Notes: a model not told the origin generated them from the sequence alone. A DNA stretch of 64,000 bases from Bacteroidales bacterium (GCA_017429205.1 JAFRPH010000062.1:62001-126000), one strand, 5' to 3'. Positions 26,261 to 35,193 are shown, counted from the stretch's first letter. Program-made: numbers and translations.

Positions 26261-28207
26261 CTACTCGATCACCGCGGCCCAGCCGCCGTTGCGGGCCATG
26301 TGAATGTCGACAGTCTCGGAGCTGTCGACATTTTTTTCGACCTTGTTGTAGTGCATGGCCTGGTAGCCGGCGTTGAGGCCGTCCTTGAAGGCGGTCATCC
26401 GGTGCCGGCCGGGGGAGAGGAAGTCGAGCTTCAGGCGGAAGTCGCGTTCGGTGCCGTTCGTGATGCCGCCGATGAACCACTTGGAGCCTTTGCGCTTGGC
26501 GACGATGACGTATTCGCCGGCCTTGGCCTCCAGGGCGCGGGTCTCGTCCCAGGTGGTGGGGACGCTGGCGATGTAGCGGGCGCAGTCCTCGTTCTCGTAG
26601 TAGCGGGTGGGGTTGTCGCAGAGCATCTGGACACCGCTTTCCAGGACCACGTACAGCGCCATGTTGAAGGCGCGCGTGCCGGGGGCGCCGCTGTTCGGGC
26701 GGATGGCGCGGTAGCGGTCCGGCTGCAGGTTGTACATGCCGCCGGGGGTGAAGTCCGCGGCGCCCACGGCGTTGCGGATGAACGGCAGCCACAGGGTGTT
26801 CTCCGGCTTGCAGCGTTCCATCTGCTCCAGGCCCAGGATGCCCTCGTAGCTGAGGAGGTTCGGGTATTCATACTCCAGGCCGGCCGGGGTGAAGGCGCCG
26901 TGCCAGTCCAGGACGATATGGTACTTGGCGGCCTCCGCCGTCACTTTCTTGTAGAAGTTTACCATCCATTGGTCGGCGTGGTCCATGAAATCGATCTTCA
27001 TCGCCGGAATTCCCCATTCCGCATAGGTCTTGAAGATGGTGTCGAAGTGGTTGTAAACCGTGAGCCAGGGCACCCAGAGCACGATTTTCACACCGATGCC
27101 GTTGCAGTAGCGGATGAGTTCCTGGATGTCCAGGTCCGCATTCCCGTGGAAGGGATCCGTCGTGGACACGGCCCAACCCTCGTCCAGGAGGATGTATTCG
27201 ACGCCGAACTTCGCGGCGAAATCGGCATAATACTTATACGTGGCCAGGTTGCAGCCGGCCTTGAAGTCCACGTCGGGCCCGTAGGGCGTCGCGCCGTTCC
27301 ACCATTCCCAGGAGAACTGGCCGGGATGGATCCAGCTGGTGTCGCCCAGGACGCTCCGGCGGGAAAGCTGCGCGGGAAGGGTCTGCTCGAGGAGGCCCTT
27401 CGAGTCCGTCACGGCCACCCAGCGCCACGGGAAGGCGCGGCTGGCGGAGGTCTTGGCGATGTACGGGGCCTCTTCGACGATCTCCTCGCTCCGGTCTCCG
27501 CGCGGCTCCCAGCGGAGCGGCGCCTTCGGATAGGTGGGGATCACGGCCATTCCGTCCGTGGTGTAGAACAGGTGCGGATAGTCGTCCAGGTCGCTTTCGC
27601 CCATCAGCAGCTGCGTGTCGTCCGGGCCGGACAGGAGCAGCGGCGAAGTCGCCATCTTGCGGTCCGACGCGGCCCAGTCCGCGAGCGAGCCGCTGCGGTA
27701 AGGCTCCTCGCTGGAGGTGTTGAACGAACGGGCCGTCTGGTAGTTCGCCGTGAAGCCGTCGGCGGGAATCAGGAGGAAATGGTCGTCATAGACCTCCACA
27801 TCCCCCTTCCTGTCCATCACGAACCGGTAGGCGACGGCATTGTCCATCACGCGGAGAAGCATCGAAACACCCTTCCCCAGGCTGATTTCCGTCTCGTTGT
27901 ATTCATCGACGACCGTCGAGAACTTGAGCGGGACGACCGGCTGGAACTTGTCGTACATAAAACGCGTCTTCCCAACCTTCACGCCGCCGTCGGGGATGGT
28001 TTCCGTCCCGGTCATCAGGCGGATGTCCCGGATCTCGTATACGGGCTTCCCGTCCTTGACGACGGTGTACGACACACTGCCGGAACCCGTTTCGAGGTTC
28101 ACGGTGAGTTTTCCGTTCGGGGAGAGGAGCGTGGTGGCCTTGGGCGCCGCCAGCGCGGCCACGGCTGTCAGCGCGGCCGCCAGGATGCAGAATAGGGCTT
28201 TTTTCAT
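26261..28207 (-). CDS. GH97 glycoside hydrolase, probably retaining alpha-galactosidase type
   Basis: A 648-residue secreted enzyme (signal ending ALAAP). The N-terminal beta-sandwich (LLSPNGKLTVNLE, VKDGKPVYEI) and the TIM barrel (WEWWNGATPYGPDVDF, EYILLDEGWA) are characteristic of GH97. MKIDFMDHAD places an acidic residue (Asp406) where retaining GH97 enzymes have their nucleophile, and SYEGILGLE offers Glu455 as acid/base. SusB-like inverting members lack that Asp, so an alpha-galactosidase-like activity is inferred. The C-terminal tail (NVDSSETVDIHMARNGGWA) overlaps the opposite-strand terminator. It is transcribed from the opposite strand and follows gdhA after a terminator. No promoter box was recognised directly upstream. 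Confidence 0.9.
   Translation of the reverse strand: MKKALFCILAAALTAVAALAAPKATTLLSPNGKLTVNLETGSGSVSYTVVKDGKPVYEIRDIRLMTGTETIPDGGVKVGKTRFMYDKFQPVVPLKFSTVVDEYNETEISLGKGVSMLLRVMDNAVAYRFVMDRKGDVEVYDDHFLLIPADGFTANYQTARSFNTSSEEPYRSGSLADWAASDRKMATSPLLLSGPDDTQLLMGESDLDDYPHLFYTTDGMAVIPTYPKAPLRWEPRGDRSEEIVEEAPYIAKTSASRAFPWRWVAVTDSKGLLEQTLPAQLSRRSVLGDTSWIHPGQFSWEWWNGATPYGPDVDFKAGCNLATYKYYADFAAKFGVEYILLDEGWAVSTTDPFHGNADLDIQELIRYCNGIGVKIVLWVPWLTVYNHFDTIFKTYAEWGIPAMKIDFMDHADQWMVNFYKKVTAEAAKYHIVLDWHGAFTPAGLEYEYPNLLSYEGILGLEQMERCKPENTLWLPFIRNAVGAADFTPGGMYNLQPDRYRAIRPNSGAPGTRAFNMALYVVLESGVQMLCDNPTRYYENEDCARYIASVPTTWDETRALEAKAGEYVIVAKRKGSKWFIGGITNGTERDFRLKLDFLSPGRHRMTAFKDGLNAGYQAMHYNKVEKNVDSSETVDIHMARNGGWAAVIE
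26303..26337 (+). terminator. Rho-independent terminator of the pectin operon, inside the convergent GH97 gene
   Basis: AATGTCGACAG (26303-26313) and CTGTCGACATT (26322-26332) form a perfect 11-bp stem with an 8-nt loop, and T continues to 26337. It works only for the plus strand: on the minus strand no T-run follows. It lies wholly within the coding 3' end of GH97, where it encodes part of that protein's C-terminal tail. Confidence 0.85.
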
Positions 28208-28216
28208 CGTGTCAAC

Positions 28217-28251
28217 AAAAAATTAGTGGATCCGTATGGACCCACTAATTT
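28217..28251 (-). terminator. Rho-independent terminator after gdhA
   Basis: Plus-strand arms AAATTAGTGGATCC (28220-28233) and GGACCCACTAATTT (28238-28251) pair with one A-C mismatch and a GTAT loop. Read on the minus strand the stem runs straight into a T-run (A-run 28217-28222 on plus). It separates gdhA from GH97. Confidence 0.8.
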
Positions 28252-28283
28252 AATGAGAATAACCTTTTTCTGCAAATGGTTCC

Positions 28284-29639
28284 TTACACCAGTCCCTGGT
28301 CCACCATCGCGTTGGCGACTTTGATGAAGCCGGCGATGTTGGCGCCCTTGACGTAGTTCACGTAGCCGTTCTCCTCGGTGCCGTACTTGAGGCAGGCGGC
28401 GTGGATGTCGGCCATGATGCGGTGGAGGTTCTCGTCCACTTCCTCGGCCGTCCATTTCTGGCGCATCGAGTTCTGGGACATCTCCAGGCCGGAGGTGGCG
28501 ACACCGCCCGCGTTGGAAGCCTTGCCGGGGGAGTAGAGCAGGCCGTTGGACTGGAAGACGCGGATGGCTTCCGGGGTGGAAGGCATGTTGGCGCCTTCGG
28601 CTACGCAGAAGCAGCCGCCGGCGACGAGCTTCTCGGCGTCCTCCTTGTCGATCTCATTCTGCGTGGCGCAGGGGAGGGCGATGTCGCAGGGAACGCCCCA
28701 GGGACGCTCGTCCGGATAGTAGGTGGCCTGCGGATACTGCTCCACATACTCCTTGATGCGGCCGCGACGGAAGTTCTTGAGCTCGAATACGAAAGCGAGT
28801 TTCTCCTCATCCAGTCCTTCAGGATCGTAGATGTAGCCGTTGGAGTCGGAGAGGGTCACGACCTTGGCACCCAGGCGCATCGCTTTCTGCGCGGCGTACT
28901 GGGCCACGTTGCCGGAACCGGAGATCAGGACAGTCTTCCCCTGGAACGTCTCGTTCCGGGTGGCAAGCATCTGCTCGGTGAAGTAGCAGAGGCCGTAGCC
29001 GGTGGCTTCCGGGCGCAGGCGGGAACCGCCCCAGCCCTGGCCCTTGCCGGTGAGCGTGCCGGTGAATTCGTTGCGGAGCCGCTTGTACTGGCCGAAGAGG
29101 TAGCCGATCTCGCGGCCGCCCACGCCGATGTCACCCGCCGGGACGTCGGTGTCCTGGCCGATGTGGCGCTGCAGCTCGGTCATGAAGCTCTGGCAGAAAC
29201 GCATGACCTCGGCGTCGGACTTGCCCTTGGGGTTGAAGTCGGAGCCGCCCTTGCCGCCGCCCATGGGGAGGGTGGTGAGGCTGTTCTTGAAGGTCTGCTC
29301 GAAGGCGAGGAACTTCATGATGGACAGGTTGACGCTCGGATGGAAGCGGATGCCGCCCTTGTAGGGGCCGATGGCGCTGTTCATCTGCACGCGGAAGCCG
29401 CGGTTGATGTGGATTTCGCCGCGGTCGTCCGCCCACGGAACACGGAAGATGACAACCCGCTCGGGCTCGACCATCCGCTCCATGATCTTGAGATCGAGCA
29501 GGTGGGGGTAGGCGGTGATGTAGGGGGCAACGCTTTCCACGACTTCGCGGACAGCCTGGTGGAATTCCTTCTCGCCCGGGTTGCGCGCAATGACGCTGGC
29601 CATGAACCCGTCGATGTAGTTCTGGGTGAATTTGTCCAT
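28284..29639 (-). CDS. gdhA: NADP-type glutamate dehydrogenase
   Basis: A 451-residue cytoplasmic enzyme interconverting 2-oxoglutarate plus ammonia and glutamate. Key blocks are GPYKGGIRFHPSVN, the catalytic-lysine block LPMGGGKGGSDFNPKGKS (about residue 125), DVPAGDIGVGGREIGY and the Rossmann loop ISGSGNVAQYAAQKA. Length and pattern match the short hexameric bacterial GDH (GdhA type), usually NADPH-linked. It has its own promoter-like element and terminator, so it appears to be a single-gene unit unrelated to the pectin locus. Confidence 0.96.
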   Translation of the reverse strand: MDKFTQNYIDGFMASVIARNPGEKEFHQAVREVVESVAPYITAYPHLLDLKIMERMVEPERVVIFRVPWADDRGEIHINRGFRVQMNSAIGPYKGGIRFHPSVNLSIMKFLAFEQTFKNSLTTLPMGGGKGGSDFNPKGKSDAEVMRFCQSFMTELQRHIGQDTDVPAGDIGVGGREIGYLFGQYKRLRNEFTGTLTGKGQGWGGSRLRPEATGYGLCYFTEQMLATRNETFQGKTVLISGSGNVAQYAAQKAMRLGAKVVTLSDSNGYIYDPEGLDEEKLAFVFELKNFRRGRIKEYVEQYPQATYYPDERPWGVPCDIALPCATQNEIDKEDAEKLVAGGCFCVAEGANMPSTPEAIRVFQSNGLLYSPGKASNAGGVATSGLEMSQNSMRQKWTAEEVDENLHRIMADIHAACLKYGTEENGYVNYVKGANIAGFIKVANAMVDQGLV

Positions 29640-29667
29640 TTTATATACACTTTAAACTAACCGCTTA

Positions 29668-29698
29668 CAAACATAATTAAAATTTTTATTAGTTGAAA
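29668..29698 (-). promoter_or_regulatory. Promoter of gdhA
   Basis: On the minus strand TATGTTTG (29675-29668) matches the -7 consensus TAnnTTTG. TTTC (29698-29695) lies 19 bp upstream, one base from the TTTG -33 box. Leader length would be about 20 nt. Confidence 0.6.
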
Positions 29699-29819
29699 GT
29701 TTTTTGCGGAAAAAGTGAGAAAAAATTTTAAGAACTATTTGAGAATGGCTGAATATCAGTGAGTTGGATTATAACCGCCAGAAAGGCGTAGGGACCGAAA
29801 AATCCCTATCAAATTGAAA

Positions 29820-29851
29820 CTTGTGTTTCTCCGGCTTTTTCCGTACTTTTG
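29820..29851 (+). promoter_or_regulatory. Promoter of the WYL regulator gene
   Basis: TACTTTTG (29844-29851) matches TAnnTTTG. CTTG (29820-29823) lies 20 bp upstream, one base from TTTG. Just upstream, TAGGGA (29789-29794) and TCCCTA (29803-29808) form a 6-bp inverted repeat that could be an operator. Confidence 0.55.
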
Positions 29852-29871
29852 CCAAACGAAAGCACAATCCT

Positions 29872-30789
29872 ATGGTTTCCGAACTGATTGACAAGTACAT
29901 CTGGCTGGTGCAGACCTTCATCGACGCGGGCCCTGGCGGCCTGTCGCTGCCGGAGATCGCCGCCCGCTGGACCGCCCGCTACGGCGGGGCGGACTACCCC
30001 CGGCGCTCGTTCAACAACCACCGGGACGCGGTCGCAGATGTCTTCGGCATCGAGATCGCCTGCAACCGGAGCACCAACCGTTATTATATAGACGCGGGGG
30101 AGAGCGCCGTGGACAAGCGGCAGTCCGTCGACTGGCTCATCAACACCTTCACGGTCAACAGCCTCCTCTCCCTCGGGAAGGAGCGCCTCTCCGGCCGGGT
30201 GGCCGTCGAGGACATCCCCTCGGGCCAGAAGCACCTGGTCACCGTGATGCAGGCGATGCTGGACAACGCCGTGATGGAACTGCGCTACCGGAAATATCTC
30301 AGCGACGAGGAGGAAGTCCGGCACATCCGCCCCTATGCCGTGAAGGAATTCGAGAAGCGTTGGTACATCGTCGCCTTCAGCGAGGAGGCGGAAGCCCTGC
30401 GCGTCTATGCGATGGACCGCATCCTCTCCCTGGCCCAGACAGGGGACCGTTTCAAGATGCCGAAAGGCTTCCAGGTGGACGACGTCTTCGAGGCCAGCTA
30501 CGGCATCTACCTGCCGGAAGACGTGCCGCCGGTCCTCGTGAAGTTCCGGACGACCGCGCGGGAGGCCGCCTACCTCAAGGACCTGCCGTTGCACCCGAGC
30601 CAGGTCTTCTTGGGCGAGGACGAAGACGGCCGCAGCCTCTTCGCCATGCGGGTCATACCCAATCCGAACCTGCTGATGGAACTCTGCAAACACGGAAATC
30701 GGCTCGAAGTGCTGGAGCCGGCGACCTTGCGGGCGCAGGTGGCGGCTGAATTGCGTAACGCATTGGAAATCTATGAAAGAAACAAATAA
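29872..30789 (+). CDS. WYL-domain transcriptional regulator
   Basis: A 305-residue protein. The N-terminal region (about 1-75) looks like a winged helix (LSLPEIAARWTARYG, RRSFNNHRDAVADVFGIEI). The middle to C-terminal region carries a WYL-type ligand-sensing domain (about 120-230; AMLDNAVMELRYRKY, IRPYAVKEFEKRWYIVAF, FEASYGIY) and a WCX-like tail. The frame runs up to 29821, but the ATG at 29872 follows the promoter-like element at a sensible distance and starts at the conserved fold. It ends 7 bp before the S9 peptidase, which is therefore probably co-transcribed. The ligand is unknown. Confidence 0.88.
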   Translation: MVSELIDKYIWLVQTFIDAGPGGLSLPEIAARWTARYGGADYPRRSFNNHRDAVADVFGIEIACNRSTNRYYIDAGESAVDKRQSVDWLINTFTVNSLLSLGKERLSGRVAVEDIPSGQKHLVTVMQAMLDNAVMELRYRKYLSDEEEVRHIRPYAVKEFEKRWYIVAFSEEAEALRVYAMDRILSLAQTGDRFKMPKGFQVDDVFEASYGIYLPEDVPPVLVKFRTTAREAAYLKDLPLHPSQVFLGEDEDGRSLFAMRVIPNPNLLMELCKHGNRLEVLEPATLRAQVAAELRNALEIYERNK

Positions 30790-30796
30790 GTTTTAT

Positions 30797-33007
30797 ATGA
30801 AAACAAAAATGTTAACCCTCGCGTTGGCGGCTTTTTCCCTCCTCGCGTGCAATGAAGAATCCATGAAACCACAGAAAGGTTACATCGGTCCGGCCGACCT
30901 GAAGATCGAGGACGGCCGGATGTCTCCGGAAGTCCTCCTGTCCCTCGGACGCCTCTCCGATCCGCAGCTTTCCCCGGACGGGAAGACCATCCTGTACGGT
31001 GTCAGCTACACCTCGATCGCCGAAAACCGCAGCGTCCGCAATCTCTTCACCCTCCCGGTTGAAGGCGGTGACCCGACCCAGCTCACGATGGACGGGAAGA
31101 GCCTCTCGAACGCCCGCTGGTCTCCGGACGGGGAATGGATCTACTTCCTCCAGGGCGGCCAGGTCTGGAAGGCTCCCTACAAGGCCGGCAAGCTGGGCAA
31201 GCGCATCCAGGTGACGGACGTCGCCAAGGGGGTCGACGAGTTCGCGCTCTCTCCGGACGGCGGCCAGCTGATGTACGTCAGCACGGTGCACAGTGCCGTC
31301 GAGCGCCCCGTGGACACGGACCCGATGCTGGACAAGGCCGAGGCGTATGCGACCGAAGACCTGATGTACCGTCACTGGGACCACTGGATGGAGGACATCA
31401 ACCACACCTATATCGCCCCGCTCTCCAACGGCGTCGTCACGGAAGGCTTGGACATCCTGGGCGGTCCGAACGTGCTGTACCAGCTCCCGAACGGCCCCTT
31501 CGGCGGCATCGAGAACCTCTCCTGGAGCCCGGACGGCCGCTACATCGCCTACGCCTGCAAGAAGAAGACGGGCAAGGAGTACGCCTTCTCCACCGACACC
31601 GAAATCTATATCTACTGCATCCTGACCGGCGAGACGACCGTCATCCCGATGGGCGGCGGCTATGACACCGTGCCCGTCTGGAGCCCCGACGGCAGCAAGA
31701 TCGCCTGGCTGTCGATGGCCCGCGACGGCTACGAGGCCGACAAAGTGCGCCTGATGCTGGCCGACGTCGTCTACGAGCCGGAAGGGGAGGGACAGACCGC
31801 CAACCCGTCCGTCGAGAACATCGTGGACCTGACCGCGAACTTCGCCTACAACGCCGACGGCCCCGTGTGGGCGGCCGACAGCAAGTCCCTGTACATCAAT
31901 TCCCTGGTGGAAGGCGTCCAGGCCATCTACAACGTGATCGCCGATCCGGAGACCGCCTTCTTCCGCATCACCTCCCCGAACCTCTGGTTCGACTTCGGCT
32001 CCCCGTTCGCCATCCTGCAGGACGGCACGCTTCTGACCACCTACTGCTCGATGGACTTCCCGACCGAGCTCGTGGCCGTGAAGGACACGTCCATCGACCA
32101 GCTCACCTTCGAGAACAAGCACCTGCTCGACCAGCTGGACAGCCACGAGACCGAGGCCCGGATGGTGCCCACGGCCGATGGCGGGGAGATGCTCACCTGG
32201 GTCCTGTACCCGCCCAAGTTCGACCGCACGAAGGTGTACCCGGCCATCCAGATTTGCCTGGGCGGCCCGCAGGGCACGCTTTCCCAGGGCTGGTCCTACC
32301 GCTGGAACTACTGCCTGATGGCCCATCAGGGCTATGTCGTCGTCCTTCCGAACCGCCACGGCACGACCGCTTTCGGCCAGCCCTGGTGCGAGCAGATCTC
32401 AGGCGACTACATCGGCCTGAACATGCAGGACTACATGGCCGCCGCGAAGATGATCAAGGACGAGCCCTATGTGGACAAGGTGGCCGCCTGCGGCGCTTCC
32501 TACGGTGGCTATAGCGTTTATTATCTGGCCGGTATCCACGGTGACCTGTACGATTGCTTCATCGCCCACGCGGGCATCTTCAACGAGGAGCACATGTATA
32601 TGACCACCGAGGAGATGTGGTTCCCGAATTGGGACAACGGCGGCATCCCGCACGAGTATGCCTACGAGGAAGGCCAGGTGGGCGCGGCCGGCGACGGCAT
32701 CACCTTCGGCGGCCTCCAGCAGGCCGGATCGCCCTGGTCCAACGCCCCCAAGGCCGTCCGCCACTACGCCAACTCCCCGCACAAGCTCGTCCAGAACTGG
32801 CATACGCCGATCCTGTGCATCCATGGTGGCAGCGATTTCCGCGTCCCGTACGACGAGGGCATGGCCGCGTTCAACGCCGCCCAGATGATGGGCGTCCCTT
32901 CGAAGCTGGTCGTGTTCCCGGGGGAGAACCACTGGATCCTCAAGCCGCAGAACGCCCTTTACTGGCACCGGACGTATTTCGGCTGGCTGGACCGCTGGCT
33001 GAAATAG
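30797..33007 (+). CDS. S9-family prolyl oligopeptidase/dipeptidyl peptidase-like lipoprotein
   Basis: A 736-residue serine peptidase with a lipoprotein signal (MKTKMLTLALAAFSLLAC). The N-terminal half is a beta-propeller with repeated SPDGK/SPDGE motifs. The C-terminal alpha/beta hydrolase has GASYGGYS (Ser568), GGSDFRVP (Asp680) and GENHW (His712). It probably trims peptides in the periplasm or at the surface. An ATG at 30773, inside the preceding gene, is in frame but would add eight polar residues before the signal; 30797 is preferred. A hairpin follows its stop. Confidence 0.9.
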   Translation: MKTKMLTLALAAFSLLACNEESMKPQKGYIGPADLKIEDGRMSPEVLLSLGRLSDPQLSPDGKTILYGVSYTSIAENRSVRNLFTLPVEGGDPTQLTMDGKSLSNARWSPDGEWIYFLQGGQVWKAPYKAGKLGKRIQVTDVAKGVDEFALSPDGGQLMYVSTVHSAVERPVDTDPMLDKAEAYATEDLMYRHWDHWMEDINHTYIAPLSNGVVTEGLDILGGPNVLYQLPNGPFGGIENLSWSPDGRYIAYACKKKTGKEYAFSTDTEIYIYCILTGETTVIPMGGGYDTVPVWSPDGSKIAWLSMARDGYEADKVRLMLADVVYEPEGEGQTANPSVENIVDLTANFAYNADGPVWAADSKSLYINSLVEGVQAIYNVIADPETAFFRITSPNLWFDFGSPFAILQDGTLLTTYCSMDFPTELVAVKDTSIDQLTFENKHLLDQLDSHETEARMVPTADGGEMLTWVLYPPKFDRTKVYPAIQICLGGPQGTLSQGWSYRWNYCLMAHQGYVVVLPNRHGTTAFGQPWCEQISGDYIGLNMQDYMAAAKMIKDEPYVDKVAACGASYGGYSVYYLAGIHGDLYDCFIAHAGIFNEEHMYMTTEEMWFPNWDNGGIPHEYAYEEGQVGAAGDGITFGGLQQAGSPWSNAPKAVRHYANSPHKLVQNWHTPILCIHGGSDFRVPYDEGMAAFNAAQMMGVPSKLVVFPGENHWILKPQNALYWHRTYFGWLDRWLK

Positions 33008-33028
33008 ATTCCCGGTCCAGCCGGGAAT
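33008..33028. repeat. Perfect hairpin between convergent genes, REP-like or terminator
   Basis: ATTCCCGG (33008-33015) and CCGGGAAT (33021-33028) form a perfect 8-bp stem with a TCCAG loop between the S9 peptidase and recG stops. There is no T-run on either side. ATTCCCGG-loop-CCGGGAATGAC resembles short palindromes that are dispersed in many bacterial genomes (recollection), so it may be a REP-type repeat that also ends transcription. Confidence 0.5.
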
Positions 33029-33033
33029 GACGA

Positions 33034-35169
33034 TCAGGAGATCTTGGAATAGTCCTTCTGGACGTATTTGTCTTTTCGAAGCTCGGCCGCGAGAACCGCG
33101 TTGCCGGGCTTTTCCAATGTGGGATCGAGGTCCAGGATGTGGGCGGCGTAGCCGCGGGCGTCGGACAGGATGATGCCGTCGCGGGCGAGGGAGGCGATGT
33201 TCAGCGAGATCGGGAGGCCGGATTGCTGCGTGCCCTCGAGGTCGCCGGGACCGCGCATCTTCATGTCCTCCTCCGCGATCTGGAAGCCGTCCTCGGTGGC
33301 GCACATCAGGTCCAGGCGCTTCTGGGACTCCTTGGAGACCTTGTACCCCTTCATCAGGATGCAGTAGGAGCGCTCGGCGCCCCGGCCCACGCGGCCGCGC
33401 AGCTGGTGCAGCTGGCTCAGGCCGAAGCGTTCCGCGCTCTCGATGACCATCACGGACGCGTTGGGGACGTCCACGCCCACCTCGATGACGGTGGTGGAGA
33501 CGAGGATGTTGGCCCGGCCGGCCGAGAAGGCGTCCATGAAGAACTTCTTCTCCTCCGCCGTCTGCCGACCGTGGACGATCGCCACCTGGTACTTGGGCTC
33601 GGGGAACTGCTTGAGGACCTCCTCGTAGCCGAGCTCCAGGTTCTTGTAGTCCAGTTTCTCGCTCTCGAAGATGAGCGGATAGACGATGAAGGCCTGGCGC
33701 CCCTTGGAGATCTCGTCGCGGATGAAATTGTACATCGCGACCCGCTTGTTTTCGCCCACGCAGAGCGTCTGGACGGGCTTCCGGCCCGGGGGCATCTCGT
33801 CGATGACGGAGACGTCCAGGTCGCCGTACAGGGTCATCGCCAGGGTGCGGGGGATGGGAGTGGCCGTCATCACGAGCACGTGCGGGGCCACGCCGCCGGC
33901 GCCCTTCGCCCAGAGCTTCGCGCGCTGGTCCACGCCGAAGCGGTGCTGCTCGTCCACGATCGCCAGCCCGAGGGCCTTGAACACGACCGTGTCCTCGATG
34001 AGGGCGTGCGTGCCCACGATCAGGCCGATGCTGCCGTCCTGGAGCCCGGCGTGGATTTCGCGCCGGGCCGCCACCCCGGTGGAACCGGTGAGGAGGGCGG
34101 CCTTCACCCCGGTGGGGGCCAGGTACTTGGATATGTTGGCAAAGTGCTGGTGCGCAAGGACTTCCGTGGGCGCCATCAGGCAGGCCTGGTAGCCGTTCGC
34201 GACGGCGATGAGGGACGACAGCACGGCCACCATCGTCTTGCCGCTGCCCACGTCGCCCTGCAGCAGGCGGTTCATCTGGTGGCCGCCCTTGAGGTCCTCG
34301 CGAATCTCCTTGATGACGCGTTTCTGCGCGCCGGTGAGGTCGTAGGGGAGGGCCCGGTAGCAGCGGTTGAACGCTTCGCCCACCCGCGGCATGGGCAGGC
34401 CCACGGCGTTCCGGCTGCGGATGTATTTCTGCTTCAGGAGCGACAGCTGCAGGTAGAAGAGCTCCTCGAACTTGAGCCGGTAGGTGGCCTTCGCCAGGGC
34501 GTTCTGGTCCACGGGGAAGTGGATCTGCCGGAGGGCGTAGCTCAGGGGCACCAGCCCCTTTTCCTTGAGGATGTAGTCCGGCAGGGTCTCCTCCAGGGTG
34601 GGGAGGACGAGGTCCAGGGCCGACGCGACGAGCTTGCACATCAGTTTGCCGGTGATGCCGCCCGTCTTGAGCTTTTCCGTGGACGTATACACGCCCGTCA
34701 GGACGCCGGCCTGCGCCTGGTCGGGGGCGTCGAACTCGGGATGGACCATGTTGATGCGGCCGTTGAAGGCCTGCGGCTTGCCGAAGAAGAGGAAGGTGTG
34801 CCCCGGAATGAGCCGGGAATGCATGTACTTGACGCCCTTGAAGAACACGATCTCCATCTCGCCGCTGTCATCGGCGATGAGGGCCGAGAGGCGGCTCACC
34901 GCGTTGTACTTGAGCTTGTCGGCCGGGAGTTCGGCGCCGTTCTTCGCGAGCAGGCGGACCTTCCGGACGGTGCCGACGACCTGCACGTAGGACTGGTCCG
35001 GGTGGATGTCGGCGATTCTCTGGACGGAGCTGCGGTCGATGTAGCGGAACGGATACAGGCGCACGAGGTCTCCCACCGTCGCCACCTCCAGTTCGCTCCT
35101 GAGGAGCGCCGCCCGCCGGGGCCCCACGCCCGGAAGGTACTGGATGTCCGTTTCCATCGCCTTGCTCAT
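33034..35169 (-). CDS. recG: ATP-dependent DNA helicase RecG
   Basis: A 711-residue superfamily 2 helicase that remodels stalled forks and Holliday junctions. The N-terminal wedge/OB region (LPGVGPRRAALL, RYIDRSS) is followed by helicase motifs: LLQGDVGSGKTMVA (Walker A), VDEQHRFGVDQR (DEQH), VMTATPIPRTLA, and QLRGRVGRGAERSYC in motif VI. The frame continues 43 codons further up, but those residues are not RecG-like and the ATG at 35169 gives the usual length. A -7 box (CAAAAATA on plus, 35174-35181) lies just upstream, so the leader is very short. Confidence 0.96.
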   Translation of the reverse strand: MSKAMETDIQYLPGVGPRRAALLRSELEVATVGDLVRLYPFRYIDRSSVQRIADIHPDQSYVQVVGTVRKVRLLAKNGAELPADKLKYNAVSRLSALIADDSGEMEIVFFKGVKYMHSRLIPGHTFLFFGKPQAFNGRINMVHPEFDAPDQAQAGVLTGVYTSTEKLKTGGITGKLMCKLVASALDLVLPTLEETLPDYILKEKGLVPLSYALRQIHFPVDQNALAKATYRLKFEELFYLQLSLLKQKYIRSRNAVGLPMPRVGEAFNRCYRALPYDLTGAQKRVIKEIREDLKGGHQMNRLLQGDVGSGKTMVAVLSSLIAVANGYQACLMAPTEVLAHQHFANISKYLAPTGVKAALLTGSTGVAARREIHAGLQDGSIGLIVGTHALIEDTVVFKALGLAIVDEQHRFGVDQRAKLWAKGAGGVAPHVLVMTATPIPRTLAMTLYGDLDVSVIDEMPPGRKPVQTLCVGENKRVAMYNFIRDEISKGRQAFIVYPLIFESEKLDYKNLELGYEEVLKQFPEPKYQVAIVHGRQTAEEKKFFMDAFSAGRANILVSTTVIEVGVDVPNASVMVIESAERFGLSQLHQLRGRVGRGAERSYCILMKGYKVSKESQKRLDLMCATEDGFQIAEEDMKMRGPGDLEGTQQSGLPISLNIASLARDGIILSDARGYAAHILDLDPTLEKPGNAVLAAELRKDKYVQKDYSKIS

Positions 35170-35173
35170 AATG

Positions 35174-35181
35174 CAAAAATA
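35174..35181 (-). promoter_or_regulatory. -7 element of recG
   Basis: The minus strand reads TATTTTTG, matching TAnnTTTG, 4 nt before the recG ATG, so the message would be almost leaderless. It lies only 12 bp from the opposite-strand -7 box at 35194-35201. Confidence 0.45.
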
Positions 35182-35193
35182 ATAAATCTTTCG

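Noticed and set aside
26303..26332. Attachment site of a mobile element (paired TGTCGACA palindromes)
   Set aside because: No integrase, target duplication or tRNA is nearby, and stem plus T-run at the operon's end is explained by termination.
33008..33028. Certain rho-independent terminator
   Set aside because: There is no T-run on either strand after the stem; kept only as a possible repeat or factor-assisted end.
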